Below, one piece after another: positions 5,671-7,763 of a stretch of 7,763 nt of DNA (its first letter is position 1; each line of letters starts with the position of its first letter). A program made the translations under genes and the position numbers. Location: positions 1-7,763 of the forward strand of contig CAKTKT010000067.1 in the NCBI GenBank assembly GCA_934572325.1. The letters run 5' to 3'. The DNA comes from an uncultured Oscillospiraceae bacterium (GTDB lineage Bacteria; Bacillota; Clostridia; Oscillospirales; Oscillospiraceae). The notes beneath the pieces are model-generated. The model was not told where the DNA came from. It made no database searches and worked only from the letters and a program-made list of their open reading frames with translations.

Positions 5671-6312
5671 GTGAAATACGACGCTGTGATTTTTGATTTG
5701 GACGGCACGCTGTGGGACAGCCGCGAGAGCATAGCCGAGAGCTGGCGGAATACCCTGCGCACGCGGTACAATGCCGCCGCTGTGCCGACGCTTGACGACA
5801 TTACCGGCATCATGGGGCTGACCGTCAATGAGATCGCCGACCGGCTCTTTGCGCCCTACGGGGACGCGCGCTATGACGTCTGCCGTGCGTGCATTGACGG
5901 GGAGAATGACTATCTGCGCCGCTGCGGCGCGGTCATATACGATGGCGTGGGCGATATGCTCGCCGCGCTCGCCGCCTCCCGTGCGCTCTTCGCCGTGAGC
6001 AATTGTCAGGCGGGGTACATCGAGAGCTTTTTTGACCTGACGGGCTGCGGGCGGTTTTTCACGGACTATGAGACCGAGGGAAGCACCGGACTTAAAAAAG
6101 CGGACAATATCCGCCTCATCATGCGCCGCCACGGTCTGCGCCGGTGCGTGTACGTCGGCGACACCGCGCTTGACGAGCGCAGCGCCGCCGACACGGGGTG
6201 CGATTTCATCCACGCCGCATACGGCTTCGGCACGGCGAGCGCCCCTGTCGGGCGCATCGGCGCGCCGTGCGAGCTTCCCGCGCTGCTGGATGTGCTGGAG
6301 GCGGCGCGATGA
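5671..6312 (+). CDS. HAD-superfamily phosphatase (phosphoglycolate phosphatase-like)
   Basis: Hydrolyses a small phosphorylated metabolite; exact substrate unknown. The 213 residues carry all four HAD motifs: I, VIFDLDGTL with nucleophile Asp9 and acid/base Asp11; II, FAVSNCQ with Ser110; III, Lys142/Lys143 in TGLKKADNI; IV, YVGDTALDERSA with Asp164 and Asp168. The roughly 70-residue insertion after motif I is helical, the C1 cap of the phosphoglycolate phosphatase/beta-phosphoglucomutase group. DGTLWDS and the SNCQ form of motif II fit Gph-like phosphatases, which clear 2-phosphoglycolate from DNA repair, but pyrophosphatase (PpaX-like) or nucleotidase activity is equally possible. The start is GTG: GGAGG (5660-5664) is 6 nt upstream and the protein begins MKYDAVIFDLDGT. 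The stop overlaps the mnmE ATG. No promoter is apparent between the rex hairpin and this gene, so expression may depend on read-through. Confidence 0.9.
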   Translation: MKYDAVIFDLDGTLWDSRESIAESWRNTLRTRYNAAAVPTLDDITGIMGLTVNEIADRLFAPYGDARYDVCRACIDGENDYLRRCGAVIYDGVGDMLAALAASRALFAVSNCQAGYIESFFDLTGCGRFFTDYETEGSTGLKKADNIRLIMRRHGLRRCVYVGDTALDERSAADTGCDFIHAAYGFGTASAPVGRIGAPCELPALLDVLEAAR

Positions 6313-7670
6313 CAGGCGATACCATTGCCGCCGTCGCCACGGGCGCGCAGGTCGCCGCCATCGGCATAATCCGCATATCCGGCGCGGAGACCTTTGCGAT
6401 TGTGGACAGGCTATTTTTCCCAACAAACGGCTCAAAAATGTCCGACAATGAGGACAGAAGACTCATCTACGGCAGCCTGCGCGCGCGCAACGGGGCGCTG
6501 CTGGACGTGTGCCTGTGCACCGTCAGCCGCGCCGGACACAGCTACACCGGCGAGGACACGGCGGAGCTTCAGTGCCACGGCTCGCCCGTGGTGCTTCGCG
6601 CGGCGCTGGAGGAGATATTTGCCCTCGGCGCGCGTCAGGCGGGAGCGGGCGAATTTACAAAGCGCGCGTTCCTGTCCGGACGGATGGAGCTGCCGAGCGC
6701 GGAGGCGGTGGCGGATATTATCGACGCGGAGAGCATCGAAGCCGCGCGCAACGCCGCGGGGCAGCTCTCCGGCGCGGTCAGCCGCCGCACCGAGGGCGTG
6801 TATTCGCTTCTGACGGACATATCCTCGCACTTTCACGCCGTGCTCGATTATCCGGACGAGGACATTGAGGACTTCCGCATGGAGGACTATAAGCGGCGGC
6901 TGGAGGCGGCGCTGAGCGATCTGCGCGCTCTGCTGGGCACGTTCGAGCGCGGTCGGCTCATGACCGCCGGCATCCCCGCGGCGATAGTCGGCAGACCGAA
7001 CGCGGGCAAAAGCTCGCTTTTGAACGCGCTTTTGGGCTATGACCGCGCTATTGTCACCGCCGTGCCCGGCACGACGCGCGACACGATAGAGGAAAAGCTG
7101 CGCCTCGGCTCGCTGACGCTGCGGCTGACGGACACTGCGGGCATACGCGCGACGGATGACGCGGTAGAGCGCCTCGGCGTGGAGCGGAGCCGCCGCGCGA
7201 TGGAGGAGGCTATGCTTGTCATCGCCGTGGTGGACGGCAGCCGCGAGGTTACGGCGGAGGACGTTGCGATCATCCGTCGGGCGGAGCGTGCGGCGCACGC
7301 GCTGCTCGTCGTGTCGAAAAGGGATCTCGCTCAGGCGGATATTGCGCTCGACACCGCGCTGCCGCGCGTCGCGGTCAGCTCGGTCACGGGCGAGGGGATA
7401 GACGCGCTTGAAGCCGCCATTGCTGCGATGTTCCCGCTGCCTTGCGTTCCGGCGGGGGAAATACTCACCAACGCCAGACAGGCGGACGCTGTGGCGCGCG
7501 CGGCGGAGTATATAGCTGCGGCGCTGGAGGCGATGAGGGCGGGCGAAACGCCGGACATCGTGCTCACGGAGACGGAGGGCGCGATGGCAGCGCTTGGTGA
7601 GCTTACGGGTCGCCGCATCCGCGAGGACGTCACAAACCGTATCTTCAGCCGCTTCTGCGTCGGAAAGTAG
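6309..7670 (+). CDS. mnmE: tRNA uridine-5-carboxymethylaminomethyl modification GTPase MnmE
   Basis: With MnmG it installs (carboxymethyl)aminomethyl groups at C5 of wobble U34 in tRNA, using GTP, FAD and a tetrahydrofolate one-carbon unit. The 453-residue length is normal. Domains: N-terminal folate-binding domain (about 1-120, from DTIAAVATGAQ); helical domain (about 120-215, with GEFTKRAFLSGRMELPSAEAV at its start); G domain with G1 GRPNAGKSS (228-236; N231 is the K+-coordinating Asn), G2 PGTTRD (253-258), G3 DTAGIR (275-280) and G4 SKRD (336-339, usually NKxD); C-terminal helices ending FCVGK with the conserved Cys450. The frame is open from further upstream, but ATG 6309 aligns with the family start, overlaps the phosphatase stop (ATGA) and has GGAGG (6297-6301) 7 nt before it. 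The partner gene mnmG, often next, is not in the 93 bases that follow. Confidence 0.96.
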   Translation: MTGDTIAAVATGAQVAAIGIIRISGAETFAIVDRLFFPTNGSKMSDNEDRRLIYGSLRARNGALLDVCLCTVSRAGHSYTGEDTAELQCHGSPVVLRAALEEIFALGARQAGAGEFTKRAFLSGRMELPSAEAVADIIDAESIEAARNAAGQLSGAVSRRTEGVYSLLTDISSHFHAVLDYPDEDIEDFRMEDYKRRLEAALSDLRALLGTFERGRLMTAGIPAAIVGRPNAGKSSLLNALLGYDRAIVTAVPGTTRDTIEEKLRLGSLTLRLTDTAGIRATDDAVERLGVERSRRAMEEAMLVIAVVDGSREVTAEDVAIIRRAERAAHALLVVSKRDLAQADIALDTALPRVAVSSVTGEGIDALEAAIAAMFPLPCVPAGEILTNARQADAVARAAEYIAAALEAMRAGETPDIVLTETEGAMAALGELTGRRIREDVTNRIFSRFCVGK

Positions 7671-7690
7671 AGCGCGAACGGGTCATAAAC

Positions 7691-7761
7691 TGTAGGTTTG
7701 TCAAACATATTGTACAGTGATCTCAGCGGGAGACAGCCAGCGGAGGGGTCTCATGGGTAAG
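7691..7761 (+). repeat. Outer inverted repeat, right copy (probable 5' end of a multicopy element)
   Basis: Inverted copy of 1-71 with one mismatch (7721). It starts TGTAGGTTTGTCAAAC 20 bp after the mnmE stop and contains the dyad GTTTGTCAAAC (7696-7706 region), a short GAGAC/GTCTC inverted pair bracketing the SD, GGAGGGG (7742-7748) and ATG (7753). The two copies are the same end of the same sequence, both reading away from the eight genes. That is what two oppositely oriented insertions of one element would give. The short stretch 7671-7690 between mnmE and the repeat holds no terminator that I can see. Confidence 0.85.
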
Positions 7762-7763
7762 TT
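7753..7763 (+). CDS. Start of an unidentified reading frame (partial, Met-Gly-Lys)
   Basis: ATG-GGT-AAG-TT runs off the end of the window. GGAGGGG (7742-7748) lies just upstream; from the GGAGG core to the ATG is 6 nt. The left repeat encodes the same three residues on the opposite strand. Too little is present to name a product; a transposase is a guess from context. Confidence 0.35.

Noticed and set aside
7698..7714. TTGTCA with TATTGT as a promoter inside the terminal repeat
   Set aside because: The hexamers are only 5 bp apart and no other well-spaced pair is present; transcription of the element may depend on sequence outside the window.

Overview
The window is a GC-rich stretch of ordinary bacterial chromosome. 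It carries eight complete, densely packed genes, all on the + strand, and is bounded at both ends by the same 71-bp sequence in opposite orientation. Gene content (Rex, a SigW/RsiW-like ECF sigma and membrane anti-sigma pair, DusB-type synthase, MnmE), strong GGAGG-type ribosome binding sites and TTG/GTG starts point to a high-GC member of the Firmicutes. A gut-type Clostridia/Oscillospirales lineage is my inference; the genus cannot be read from this.

Layout. 1-71: outer repeat, left copy, carrying the start of an outward (minus-strand) reading frame. 72-168: native promoter and leader. 169-2644: a translationally coupled operon, trmB (tRNA m7G46 methyltransferase), exoA (AP endonuclease/exonuclease III) and dusB (tRNA dihydrouridine synthase), with 4-bp and 7-bp overlaps. 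2630-2658: a near-consensus promoter at the end of dusB that drives 2718-4765, an ECF sigma factor overlapping by 4 bp its cognate zinc-finger, single-pass membrane anti-sigma factor with a long Pro/Thr/Ala extracytoplasmic linker. 4766-4915: regulatory intergenic region with a promoter, an unidentified dyad and a long-range inverted repeat that includes the rex ribosome binding site. 4916-5596: rex (NADH/NAD+-sensing repressor, TTG start), followed by a hairpin at 5621-5648. 5671-7670: a HAD phosphatase (GTG start) overlapping mnmE (tRNA U34-modifying GTPase) by 4 bp. 7691-7761: right copy of the outer repeat, 20 bp after the mnmE stop.

How the genes fit together. Three products modify tRNA (TrmB, DusB, MnmE), one repairs abasic/oxidised DNA (ExoA), and two are sensor-regulators (the ECF/anti-sigma pair for envelope or redox stress, Rex for redox state). 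These are housekeeping and stress genes; I see no defence system, CRISPR array, phage gene or secondary-metabolite gene.

The two features most worth a second look are: (1) the nearly identical outward-facing terminal repeats, each holding an SD and start codon (Met-Gly-Lys), best explained as the 5' ends of two copies of an insertion sequence or other multicopy element flanking the segment in opposite orientation; and (2) the rex leader, where a perfect 12-nt complement of the rex SD lies inside the promoter, so that only read-through RNA from upstream would be able to mask the SD.
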